A model generated the notes under the pieces. The model was not told the origin of the DNA. It searched no databases and saw nothing but the letters and a program-made list of their open reading frames with translations. Both the position numbers and the translations under genes were made by a program. Positions 31,021 through 40,088 of a stretch of 64,000 nt of DNA are shown one piece after another. This DNA is from Tritrichomonas musculus (lineage: Eukaryota; Parabasalia; Tritrichomonadida; Tritrichomonadidae), in the NCBI GenBank assembly GCA_039105265.1, contig JAPFFF010000008.1, positions 6,076,001-6,140,000 of the forward strand, given 5' to 3'. Numbering within the stretch: position 1 is the first letter of the stretch; each line of letters opens with the position of its first letter.

Positions 31021-32012
31021 AGATTCGAGGGATGGAGCTCTCCATTTCTTGAATCTTCTGTTTCCGATTACTCAATTACAGAAGATTCGAGGGATGGAGC
31101 TCTCCATTTCTTGAATCTTCTGTTTCCGATTACTCAATTACAGAAGATTTGAGGGATGGAGCTCTCCATTTCTTGAATCTTCTGTTTCCGATTACTCAAT
31201 TACAGAAGATTTGAGGGATGGAGCTCTCCATTTCTTGAATCTTCTGTTTCCGATTACTCAATTACAGAAGATTTGAGGGATGGAGCTCTCCATCTCTTGA
31301 ATCTTCTGTTTCCGATTACTCAATTACAGAAGATTTGAGGGATGGAGCTCTCCATTTCTTGAATCTTCTGTTTCCGATTACTCAATTACAGAAGATTTGA
31401 GGGATGGAGCTCTCCATTTCTTGAATCTTCTGTTTCCGATTACTCAATTACAGAAGATTTGAGGGATGGAGCTCTCCATTTCTTGAATCTTCTGTTTCCG
31501 ATTACTCAATTACAGAAGATTTGAGGGATGGAGCTCTCCATTTCTTGAATCTTCTGTTTCCGATTACTCAATTACAGAAGATTTGAGGGATGGAGCTCTC
31601 CATTTCTTGAATCTTCTGTTTCCGATTACTCAATTACAGAAGATTCGAGGGATGGAGCTCTCCATCTCTTGAATCTTCTGTTTCCGATTACTCAATTACA
31701 GAAGATTCGAGGGATGGAGCTCTCCATTTCTTGAATCTTCTGTTTCCGATTACTCAATTACAGAAGATTTGAGGGATGGAGCTCTCCATCTCTTGAATCT
31801 TCTGTTTCCGATTACTCAATTACAGAAGATTTGAGGGATGGAGCTCTCCATTTCTTGAATCTTCTGTTTCCGATTACTCAATTACAGAAGATTTGAGGGA
31901 TGGAGCTCTCCATTTCTTGAATCTTCTGTTTCCGATTACTCAATTACAGAAGATTCGAGGGATGGAGCTCTCCATCTCTTGAATCTTCTGTTTCCGATTA
32001 CTCAATTACAGA
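31021..32012. repeat. Tandem array, 16 copies of a 62-bp unit (left arm)
   Basis: The units begin at 31021 and follow at exact 62-base steps (31083, 31145 and so on) to 32012, 992 bases in all. They differ mainly at two C/T positions (GATT(C/T)GAGG and CCAT(T/C)TCTTG). Each unit contains the arms CAGAAGATTC and GAATCTTCTG around ATGGAG-CT-CTCCAT, so each can fold into its own hairpin. Confidence 0.95.
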
Positions 32013-32288
32013 AGATTCTTTTTATAAAAAATATTTGATTTTTAATTAACATTTTATCTTCAAAGTTTCATTTATCATCCATCTATTTTTCAACAATCAT
32101 ATTTCTCTTCTTCATTCAACAATTTTCTTTTCTTCTTTCTTTCATCTTTCCCTTTTTCAATTGCAAAAAGAAAGAAAACGCTAAGAACGGGTTTTGAAGA
32201 GAAAAAAGATGAGTGTTAAAGAAGAGTAGGATGATAAATAAAGAATGCAAATATAAGAACTGAAAAAAGAAAAGTGCTTTTTTATTAA

Positions 32289-32474
32289 ATCTTCTGTAAT
32301 TGAGTAATCGGAAACAGAAGATTCAAGAAATGGAGAGCTCCATCCCTCAAATCTTCTGTAATTGAGTAATCGGAAACAGAAGATTCAAGAAATGGAGAGC
32401 TCCATCCCTCGAATCTTCTGTAATTGAGTAATCGGAAACAGAAGATTCAAGAAATGGAGAGCTCCATCCCTCGA
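32289..32474. repeat. Tandem array, 3 copies of the 62-bp unit in reverse (right arm)
   Basis: Reverse-complement units start at 32289, 32351 and 32413. They are the same sequence as the left-arm array, and the outer unique part of the arm begins after 32474. Confidence 0.95.
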
Positions 32475-32799
32475 ATCTTCCGCAATGCATAATCTGTAAT
32501 TAAACATATCTTCCTTCGCAAGTGCTAGCATCCTCCACTTCCCACTTTGTCCACGTGGAATATGGACAACTAGGATTCGATCTTTAATGGAGGAATGCTA
32601 GCACGCACTTCCCGAAAAATATAATGGCGCTTTTTTTGAAATAGAATATTCAAAAAGTAACGGTTCTCTCAATTTTCCACGACCATTTATCTTCATAAAA
32701 AGTTGTGCGTAATTTGAGAGTGCTATTCAAAAAATAATCGAAACTTTTTCAATGGAGTGAACTTTTTGAGCGTGCATGTTTTATAGTACCAATTTAAGT

Positions 32800-33824
32800 T
32801 GGCCTTTTCTCAATTTTTTTTTGGGCCAATTTAAGTGGAAACTATATCATACATTAATAATTGAATAATAACAAACGAGAAACATTTTTTTAAATAGTAT
32901 AAAAATGATTTTTATCATGTTTTTATTACTTTTTTTCTTCTAAATAATAGATTTTTCTCTTAATTGCATAATTTCTATAGTTTACATATTTTTATATTTT
33001 TTTCAGTGGTTTATTTTTTTTTACCTCAGAAAAAAAATCATATATCACCACAAGTCGGCCCCGTGGACGAAAATAAAAAAAAATTATATCATTATAATGC
33101 TCATAAATAATAATTAATATATACAAATTTTGGTGCGAATCTAAATCACTTCACCCTGTCCGCACCTCTTTTTTGTGTTAAAAGAAGTTACAACTTGTAA
33201 TGAAAAAGTCATTACTAAACATCAATTTCATTTCATTATAAATCAATTACTTTATCTATTCTTTACTTTTGATTAAGAACTTGTCAATACTTTTTTTTTT
33301 AATTAATATTCATTGAATTTTTGAATTAAGGCAAGATTTTATAAAAAATAATTTCATCAAAAAATCAATATTTTTAAAACTTCACAATTTTTTGAGGCAA
33401 TTATTTTTATTTCAATTTCCCCAAAAATAAATTTTTTTATTTTGAATTTCTAAAAATTTATTATTTGTGATTTATATATCATTGACACTTTGTACACATT
33501 TTATTTCAATTAAGTAGTAAAAAAGAACAATACAGAACTAAATTTGATTAATGATTGACAATAAAACATCAAAGAAACAGAAAGCTAATCTTATAGTATA
33601 ATAATACAAATAATCAACTTAATGCATTCAAAAAATCATTATTTTTCAACTTTTAATATCGAAATGAAAATTAATATTATTATGCTATTAAAAAACCCCC
33701 AGCTTTTCTTTAAAATTGCTTATGAAAAATTGGATTTTCCCCGTTTTTTAACGATTTTTTTTTTTTTTATTAAGTAAATATTGATCTATACATTTCTTTA
33801 TTTAAAAAACATTACTGAGCCATT
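32800..33824. other. Intergenic AT-rich spacer
   Basis: About 1 kb without a gene. GGCCAATTTAAG recurs at about 32823-32834 just outside the foldback element. The rest is AT-rich unique sequence with long T-runs. Confidence 0.55.
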
Positions 33825-34973
33825 TTACATATTAAAGGGTATCTTAGCAAAATACTCTTTCATTGCTAAAGCAGCTTTTTTGGAAATTCCGTATCTAGCG
33901 TCAACTTCATCAAGTTCAATTCCAGTTTTTTCTTTAATCAAATTACGACAAGCTGCAGATAAACCAGTTATTCCGTACATTGTATGATACATATCAGGTC
34001 TCTTTCCAGGTTTGTCGCAAAAGCCTCCAAGCTTCGAATTTGAACTCTGACATACTTGCAAAACATATGTTGCAAGAGCTTCTTCATTCCAGAAGGAATC
34101 AACACCAATAAAATCAGCAAGAATCCTTCCCATTGCTCCACACCACCATGTGTAGCACGTATCAACGAGTTTACACGGGCGACCGTTAAATCCACCTGAA
34201 AAAGGCATCTGTCGTTCAGCGCACCAACGAATAGCATGGTCAATTCGAATGTCATTCAATCGACCAAGAAGATCAAGAGCAGCAACACTACAAAAACTAT
34301 AACCACCATGCGTTTCACATCCTGGTGATGGAGAAAAACCGCCATCAGGCCCCTGGCAGCTGATTAAGAAATCAGCCACTTTTTCTGTAAGTTCATCTGT
34401 CATAATGTTGAGTAATGAGGCTATTGATATTGCGCAATATGTAGATCTTGAATCTGCTTCACAACCTGTTTCTGATGCGAACGATCCATTTGGTTGTTTG
34501 AGCGACATAATCCATTTATAAACTATATTTCTATCTATTGAATTGTAGTTTGATTCTTTCATTGTAAGTGCTATAGAATTAACAGAGACATAACCAAGAA
34601 CAATATGCCCTTTTTGACATGGTGAAGATGAAAAGCCACCATCATTGCTTTTTCGCTTGTTTATGTAATTAATACATGATTGCTCATAAAAATTAAAGTT
34701 TGGAATTTTATTTAGGGCTAAAGTGTGCATCGTATTTAAAAACCAATAAGGAATCCATGGCTCTTCAGAACAAAGCTTGACAAAAGGCGGAGGTAATCCA
34801 GCAATTAGATGAAGCATATAATCACGATGTATATTTCTGAAAACTTGAAAATCATTTTTCTCCTGTTCTGAAATAAGTTTTTCTGTTTCTATTTGATCTT
34901 TTGTCGTAACTGTTTCAACTCCCTCATCATCACATCTCTGAGTAAAAGGAACCCATTTAGGAAGATTTTCCAT
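33825..34973 (-). CDS. Protein farnesyltransferase beta subunit
   Basis: A 382-residue alpha-alpha barrel prenyltransferase. Gly-Gly-Phe repeat motifs recur (DGGFSSSPCQ, CQGPDGGFSPSPG, FSGGFNGRPCK and LGGFCDKPG). The zinc ligands are visible as Asp271 and Cys273 in KLVDTCY and His330 in DMYHT, matching Asp/Cys/His of the family. The DKPGKRPDMYHT segment and the chain length favour farnesyltransferase over geranylgeranyltransferase I or Rab GGTase. With an alpha subunit (not in the window) it attaches farnesyl to CaaX proteins such as Ras-like GTPases in the cytosol. A T-run ending in TCA lies about 17-28 bases upstream of the ATG. Confidence 0.88.
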   Translation of the reverse strand: MENLPKWVPFTQRCDDEGVETVTTKDQIETEKLISEQEKNDFQVFRNIHRDYMLHLIAGLPPPFVKLCSEEPWIPYWFLNTMHTLALNKIPNFNFYEQSCINYINKRKSNDGGFSSSPCQKGHIVLGYVSVNSIALTMKESNYNSIDRNIVYKWIMSLKQPNGSFASETGCEADSRSTYCAISIASLLNIMTDELTEKVADFLISCQGPDGGFSPSPGCETHGGYSFCSVAALDLLGRLNDIRIDHAIRWCAERQMPFSGGFNGRPCKLVDTCYTWWCGAMGRILADFIGVDSFWNEEALATYVLQVCQSSNSKLGGFCDKPGKRPDMYHTMYGITGLSAACRNLIKEKTGIELDEVDARYGISKKAALAMKEYFAKIPFNM

Positions 34974-35095
34974 TCTTTTTCAAAATATTTGAAAAAAAAT
35001 TGAAAGTAGATTTGACCTTTTAAATAAAAATACACCTTACAGAAAAAAAAATTTCACCTTTAATTGAAATAAATTCTCTTTAGAAAAAATCAAAA

Positions 35096-37012
35096 ATGCT
35101 CAATCCTATTCATCTTCATAACAAAACTGCTGCTAGCATTCAGATTACAGCAGATCAACTTATCCTTGAATCCGTATCTCGAATGCGTGATCGTCCTCGT
35201 CTTCCAGAACTCGAACATCAATCTCAAGCAGAACTCGAAGATGAACGCTTTAAACGCCGTCAAGCTTGGGAACTCAATGTTCGACGTAACTTATGCTCGT
35301 ATCATACTTACATTAGGTATGCTCGTTGGGAAGAAGGGCTGAACGAACTCGAAAAAGCAAGAAGCGTTTTTGAAAGAGGACTTGAATTTTCACGATACAG
35401 AGAGCCTGAAGTATGGATGTGCTATATAGATATGGAACTGCGTCATAAACAAATAAGCTATGCAAGGAATTTAATGGAAAGATCTGTTAAAATATTACCT
35501 AGACATGATCCATTTTGGCTTAAATATGCACAAGTTGAAGAAAATTTTGGAAACATTGAAGGAACAAGAAGGATATTTCAGAGGTGGATCGCTTGGGAGC
35601 CACCCACTCATGCATTTTTATGCTTTGTTGAATTCGAAGCAAGGGTGAGAGAATTTACAAGAGCGAGATCAGTTTTTGAACGTCTTTTGATTGTTCATCC
35701 ATACGCAGAAAGTTACTTACGGTACGCAGATTTCGAGATAAAGCTTAAGCAACCAGCACGCGCACGTAGAATTTTTGAACGTGGACTTGAAGCTTTAGGA
35801 GAAAATGATATCGATGAAAAATTAATTATTACTTTCGCCGAGTTTGAAGAAGGTGAAGGCGAAATTGAAAGAGCTCGCGCATTGTATAAATATGCATTGG
35901 AAAAATTACCAGAAAATAGAACCAGAGAATTATATCCGTCATATCTCCAGTTTGAAAAGAGATTTGGTGGTCAAAAACAAATTGAAGATGCAGTTGTAGA
36001 AAAGAAACGATTACAATATCAACAAGCTTTAGAAGAAGATCCATACGACTATGATTCTTGGTTTGAATTATGCGAATTATTACAAAATATAGAAGATGTT
36101 GAAGTAATTAGAGCCACATACGAAAAAGCTGTTTCTAATCCACCTCAAACCAAAACAGAGAAGCAACAATGGAGTAGATATGTTCTCTTATGCATTAAGT
36201 ACGCAATTTTTGAAGAAAAAATAGCAAAATCTCCAGAAAATGCAAGAAAAGTATATTATAGTATTATTGATAAAGTGCCACACAAAAAATTCACCTTTTC
36301 TAGGCTTTGGGTTCTTTATGCATATTTTGAAATTAGACAAGATAATTTAAATACTGCTAGAACCATTCTTGGTCACTCTATTGGAACTTGTCCACGGTCT
36401 GCTGTTTTTGACGCATACATTGAAATTGAGACAATTCTTGGTGAGAAAGCAAACGTTCGAAAACTTTTTGATCAATACATAAAAATGATACCTAGTGATG
36501 TCCGTGGCTGGGTTAAATATGCACAATTTGAGTTTAAGGAGAATAACATTGATAAAGCACGCAATTTATTTGAAGAAGCAATTGAGAGCCATCAAGTTGA
36601 ATCAATTGATCTTTTATGGGCATATTACATTCAATTCGAAACAGAGACAGGAAATGCTGACAACATTCGAAAGTTATACAGAAGATCAATCGAAGCCAAC
36701 AATAAAATTGGGCTTTGGAAAGGTTTGATCTTTTTTGAAGCCGAAAATTGCAGTGATATTGATCAAGCTCGAAAACTGTTTGATGAAGCTGAATTGTCGT
36801 TCGCTGAAAACAGAGAAGAAAGGAAAAAACTAAGAGAATTTAGAGTTGTTTTTGAAGAACGATACGGCGACACTGATGCCCTTCAAGAGGCAATACAAAA
36901 AGTACCAAAAGTCGACGAAGAAGATGGAACTATCCTCTTCCCAGAAGAAAACGAAACATCAATGTCAAGCTTACTGGAAGCTGCAAACAATTGGGACAGG
37001 GAGAAAGTTTAA
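35096..37012 (+). CDS. CLF1: Pre-mRNA splicing factor Clf1/Crooked neck (Syf3)
   Basis: A 638-residue protein built almost entirely of HAT repeats (for example W-x(3)-ARSVFERGLEF, PFWLKYAQVEENFGNIEGTR and WVKYAQFEFKENNIDKARNL). The N-terminus (KTAASIQITADQLILES, then RRQAWELNVRRNLCSYHTYI) matches the highly conserved Crooked-neck start. It is a scaffold of the Prp19-associated (NineTeen) complex and acts in spliceosome activation in the nucleus. Its presence shows that splicing is maintained even though nearly all genes here are intronless. The length is slightly short of the usual 680-690 because the C-terminal extension is reduced. Confidence 0.96.
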   Translation: MLNPIHLHNKTAASIQITADQLILESVSRMRDRPRLPELEHQSQAELEDERFKRRQAWELNVRRNLCSYHTYIRYARWEEGLNELEKARSVFERGLEFSRYREPEVWMCYIDMELRHKQISYARNLMERSVKILPRHDPFWLKYAQVEENFGNIEGTRRIFQRWIAWEPPTHAFLCFVEFEARVREFTRARSVFERLLIVHPYAESYLRYADFEIKLKQPARARRIFERGLEALGENDIDEKLIITFAEFEEGEGEIERARALYKYALEKLPENRTRELYPSYLQFEKRFGGQKQIEDAVVEKKRLQYQQALEEDPYDYDSWFELCELLQNIEDVEVIRATYEKAVSNPPQTKTEKQQWSRYVLLCIKYAIFEEKIAKSPENARKVYYSIIDKVPHKKFTFSRLWVLYAYFEIRQDNLNTARTILGHSIGTCPRSAVFDAYIEIETILGEKANVRKLFDQYIKMIPSDVRGWVKYAQFEFKENNIDKARNLFEEAIESHQVESIDLLWAYYIQFETETGNADNIRKLYRRSIEANNKIGLWKGLIFFEAENCSDIDQARKLFDEAELSFAENREERKKLREFRVVFEERYGDTDALQEAIQKVPKVDEEDGTILFPEENETSMSSLLEAANNWDREKV

Positions 37013-37747
37013 AATTCAAATATTTATTTTATTTTTTTTTTCTTGTTCTTATATATATTCCTTCTTTCTTATATATTAAAAAAAATATTTTTATTAATCT
37101 TCAGTTTGAAAATTTTTATTTATTCAGGCGAAAAACCTATTTGTTCATCAAGCTATCAATTATATTAAGCCATGCAATTGCATGGAACGGCCATTTTTAA
37201 TGAGAAATTAGGGGAAAAAAAAAAATCATTTTTCATTTTCCTGAAAATTTCGATTATTTCGCTTTGGGAACATTTGTAGTGCGATGGATATGAAGAAAAA
37301 AACAAAGAATATTAATATTTTTAAGATAATTCAATGAAAAATCAGAAATGATTTATTGGACGATTATTTATTTCTGAAAAAGTGGTATATAAAATTCTAA
37401 ACGTGATTTTTTAAAATTGAATTGATTTTAAACGTCAAAATTTGCCGCCATATACAATTTCCAAAGCTTTGAAAGAGTAGGTGCAACTCTCTCAAAAAAA
37501 ATTGCATAAACCTCAGAAAAACAAACTTTTTGAAAATAACATCTCCGTGAGTTGCATCTACTCTGCTTTGAATTTATTGGCGGAAATTGAATATTCATTT
37601 AGATTTGATTTATTCATATATACAATAATGTTTAACTTTATAAGTATTTTTTTTTTATTTATAGAACTTGAATTTTAACGAAAATATCTTTTAGTAAAAA
37701 ATAAAGATTGTTTCCTGATTTGCTACAATGAAAGTCTTTTATTTTTT
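37013..37747. other. Intergenic region with imperfect hairpin
   Basis: No supported gene here. An imperfect inverted repeat (37444-37583) is the only structure seen. Confidence 0.55.
37444..37583. repeat. Imperfect inverted repeat, possible hairpin RNA or MITE remnant
   Basis: GAGTAGGTGCAACTC (37475-37489) pairs with GAGTTGCATCTACTC (37549-37563). The similarity continues outward through AAAGC/GCTTT to GCCGCCA and TTGGCGG at the ends. The loop is about 60 bases. Confidence 0.55.
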
Positions 37748-38674
37748 TTAAAGGAAATATCCTGATGTTGGTATATCTTCTGGTATCTTTCTCTTATCTT
37801 TGGGACATGGCTGAAATTCCACAAGTTCATAATTATCATTAGCATATTTCATCACAGTTGCTTTGTTGTTAGATCTGTACATATAATTTGGAGCTGACCA
37901 GACTGTGATGAGAGTATCATCAAAGTACTTTTGAAATCCTTCCATTGCAAGTTGATGACTTCTTGTGATCAATTTTAATTTATTATTTTGACAAAAAGCT
38001 TTAGTTTGAGGAGCTCCAAATAAGAAGCCAGCACCTCTTTGATTTTCTCTCCAACTATTTGTTTCGTCTGGGTCACTCCAGCAAAGATCGCAAAGAGGCC
38101 CAACAGCAGGAAGTTCCTGCTGTCTTTCAATAAGCGATATACTTTCAATAAGCGCAATTGAAGGCGAAAGACCACCATGAACAGAAAAAACTCTTCCGTC
38201 AATAACAGCTGCCATAGGTAAAATATCAAAAACTTCATTACAGAAGCTCCAAACACCAGCATGACCATAATAATACTGCGTTTCATTATAAAAACCGTAC
38301 ATCTGGTTCACTTGGCGGCATTCATGATTACCACGCAATAAGTAGAATTTTCCTGGATATTTAAGTTTGAGAGCAACAAGATATGCAAAAGTTTCGAGTG
38401 AGAAACGTCCACGATCAACATAATCGCCCATAAATAAGAATTGCTGATTTCCAAAATCTTCTCCATTGAGAGCCTTTGCGAAAAGCTCAAATAGATCATA
38501 AAGCTGACCATGTATATCGCCACAAATCGTGATTGGTGACTGTAATTCCAAAACGTTTGATTCAGTATATAAAACTTCCATGAATTTCATAAGAAGCTCG
38601 ATAAGTTGTTTTTCGGGAAGAGTGTTACCTTCTTTGAGTGTATCTATGATTTGATCAATGTTGAAATCGCTCAT
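37748..38674 (-). CDS. PPP-family Ser/Thr phosphatase catalytic subunit, PP2A/PP4/PP6 group
   Basis: A 308-residue protein with all metal-site motifs: GDIHG (52-56), GDYVDRG (83-89), RGNHE (114-118), HGGLSP, and a final H in TRSHQ. The tail ends SGYFL, matching the YFL end shared by PP2A, PP4 and PP6, whose last leucine is carboxymethylated. YVDRGRFSLETFAYLVALK and IERQQELP lean toward PP6, but CDLCWSDPDE is common to the group. It dephosphorylates Ser/Thr proteins with regulatory subunits not seen here. There is no frame problem, and the start is at the only sensible ATG. Confidence 0.94.
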   Translation of the reverse strand: MSDFNIDQIIDTLKEGNTLPEKQLIELLMKFMEVLYTESNVLELQSPITICGDIHGQLYDLFELFAKALNGEDFGNQQFLFMGDYVDRGRFSLETFAYLVALKLKYPGKFYLLRGNHECRQVNQMYGFYNETQYYYGHAGVWSFCNEVFDILPMAAVIDGRVFSVHGGLSPSIALIESISLIERQQELPAVGPLCDLCWSDPDETNSWRENQRGAGFLFGAPQTKAFCQNNKLKLITRSHQLAMEGFQKYFDDTLITVWSAPNYMYRSNNKATVMKYANDNYELVEFQPCPKDKRKIPEDIPTSGYFL

Positions 38675-39322
38675 GATTACAGGTTCAATTTTATCTCAAT
38701 CAAAAGGTGAATTAATTGAATAAAAAAATTGAATTTCAATAAACTGTAAAATAGTGAAAAAGCTAATAAAGTTTTTTTTGTTGTTTCTATTATAAAAAGA
38801 ATAAAAATAAAAATCGAATATATCAACAAAGAATAAATATATATATTGTTTATATATTACATAACTATACATTTGAATAATTTTTTAAGATATTTATATT
38901 TTAAAAAATCTTTTTCCCTATTTAATTCTTTTCAAAAAATATTTAGTAATTGAATATTATTATAAAATATGGTGATAAAACTCCTTTTGAGTATTCTTTA
39001 GATTTGACAATATCATACATGAAATATTTAAAGATAAAAGCAAAGTAATATGCAGAGATAATACCGCGATATATTTACTGACTTCAAAAATAGTTTTGTT
39101 TAAACCTCTGGTGATTGTTCGATGCTCGTTATTTATAAAATGTATTGAACAATCACCAGAGTTTTAATTCATAAATGTAAACAATTTCTGTGGATGAATA
39201 AAATTAAAATTTTAACTATTTTAAACTTCAATTAGTTCATTCATTACTTTTAAGAATTTCGAATTTACGATCGAAATTGACCAATTTATTTTAGGATCAT
39301 AAAAATTGTGATTTAAAAAGTA
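38675..39322. other. Intergenic region between divergent genes, with hairpin
   Basis: It is AT-rich, with upstream regions of the phosphatase and the small membrane protein. It holds a perfect 15-bp inverted repeat at 39106-39161. Confidence 0.6.
39106..39161. repeat. Perfect 15-bp inverted repeat with 26-base loop
   Basis: CTCTGGTGATTGTTC (39106-39120) and GAACAATCACCAGAG (39147-39161) are exact complements. The stem is much richer in G/C than its surroundings. It could be a small structured RNA or a transposon remnant. Confidence 0.8.
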
Positions 39323-39784
39323 ATGTTGGATGATGAAAACGATGAAAATCAATATCTTCTTGATCAGCATGAACAGGAAGGAGTTATCGAATCAATTCAA
39401 ACAGATTATAAGAAATATACCAGACAAATGAATTATTGTTTTATTGTTATTTGTTGTCTTGGCTTTATTGCTTCCGCAATACCATATATTCAAAACGAAG
39501 CTTCTATTTTCTTTTTAGCAGTTGGAATCCAATTTCCATTTTTATTACTTGTTCACCTTTATCAAAGAAAAATTTCACTTTATTATGCCTGTATTCCTTT
39601 CTTGACAGTTGTTGGCGCATACTTGTATTGGCTGCCATCCTATCCTTCTCAATTTTTCTGGCCTATTCAATTTGTATGGGTTTTAACATTCTCGCTTGAG
39701 TATGGATTTCGAACTTACAAACGATCAATCCTTCATAGTATTTCAAAACTAGAGTCATTAAAATATAATTTTATGGGGAATTAA
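39323..39784 (+). CDS. Small membrane protein with about four transmembrane helices
   Basis: A 153-residue protein. An acidic N-terminal head (MLDDENDENQYLLDQHEQEG) is followed by hydrophobic helices CFIVICCLGFIASAIPYI, SIFFLAVGIQFPFLLLVHL, YYACIPFLTVVGAYLYWL and FFWPIQFVWVLTFSLEYG, and a short basic end. There is no cleavable signal; it is probably an endomembrane protein. The family is not recognised. The frame is intact, composition and length look real, and the stop is TAAA. Confidence 0.75.
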   Translation: MLDDENDENQYLLDQHEQEGVIESIQTDYKKYTRQMNYCFIVICCLGFIASAIPYIQNEASIFFLAVGIQFPFLLLVHLYQRKISLYYACIPFLTVVGAYLYWLPSYPSQFFWPIQFVWVLTFSLEYGFRTYKRSILHSISKLESLKYNFMGN

Positions 39785-40088
39785 ATAATATTTTTAAATT
39801 CCCATCTTTCTACAGATTTTGAATGACTGCTTTTATTTTAATGCTCGACATTCTATAGTATGTAAAGTAATATGGAAGAAGTGTTATGCATCTTAATGAT
39901 TATTGATTTTTTGTATTTAGTTTATAATTTTAAATTTTTCACAGATTTTTTTCATCAGATGATATGTTAATCTCAGTATCATTTGGAAATGTTTCATGAA
40001 ATCAAAAAGAAAAAAGAGACGATGTAATGAAATAATAAAAAAAACTTTTTCAATTTTAATTAATTTCTATTTTAAATGATGATGACCT

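Larger units (their letters stand above)
30700..32799. mobile_element. Foldback-like element with long inverted arms and internal 62-bp repeats
   Basis: The left arm (30700-32012) and right arm (32289-32799) are inverted copies. Each has an about 320-bp outer unique part, nearly identical between arms (for example GTGCGTGCTAGCATTCCTCC and its complement), and an inner array of a 62-bp repeat: 16 copies on the left, 3 on the right. A 276-bp loop separates them. Arms with internal tandem repeats are the mark of foldback elements. There is no coding capacity. The nearly identical arms suggest young age or gene conversion. An imperfect direct repeat TTGGCC...TTTTCTCAA flanks it (about 30672-30694 and 32799-32813) and may come from the target or an outer element. 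Confidence 0.82.

Noticed and set aside
31021-32474. CRISPR-like array
   Set aside because: The 62-bp units are contiguous with no unique spacers, are self-palindromic and sit in inverted arms of a foldback element in a eukaryotic genome.
27139-32799. A complete Maverick/Polinton-type element
   Set aside because: No polymerase, integrase, packaging ATPase, protease or capsid-like gene is visible, and the inverted repeats nearby close on themselves rather than enclosing the small ORFs.
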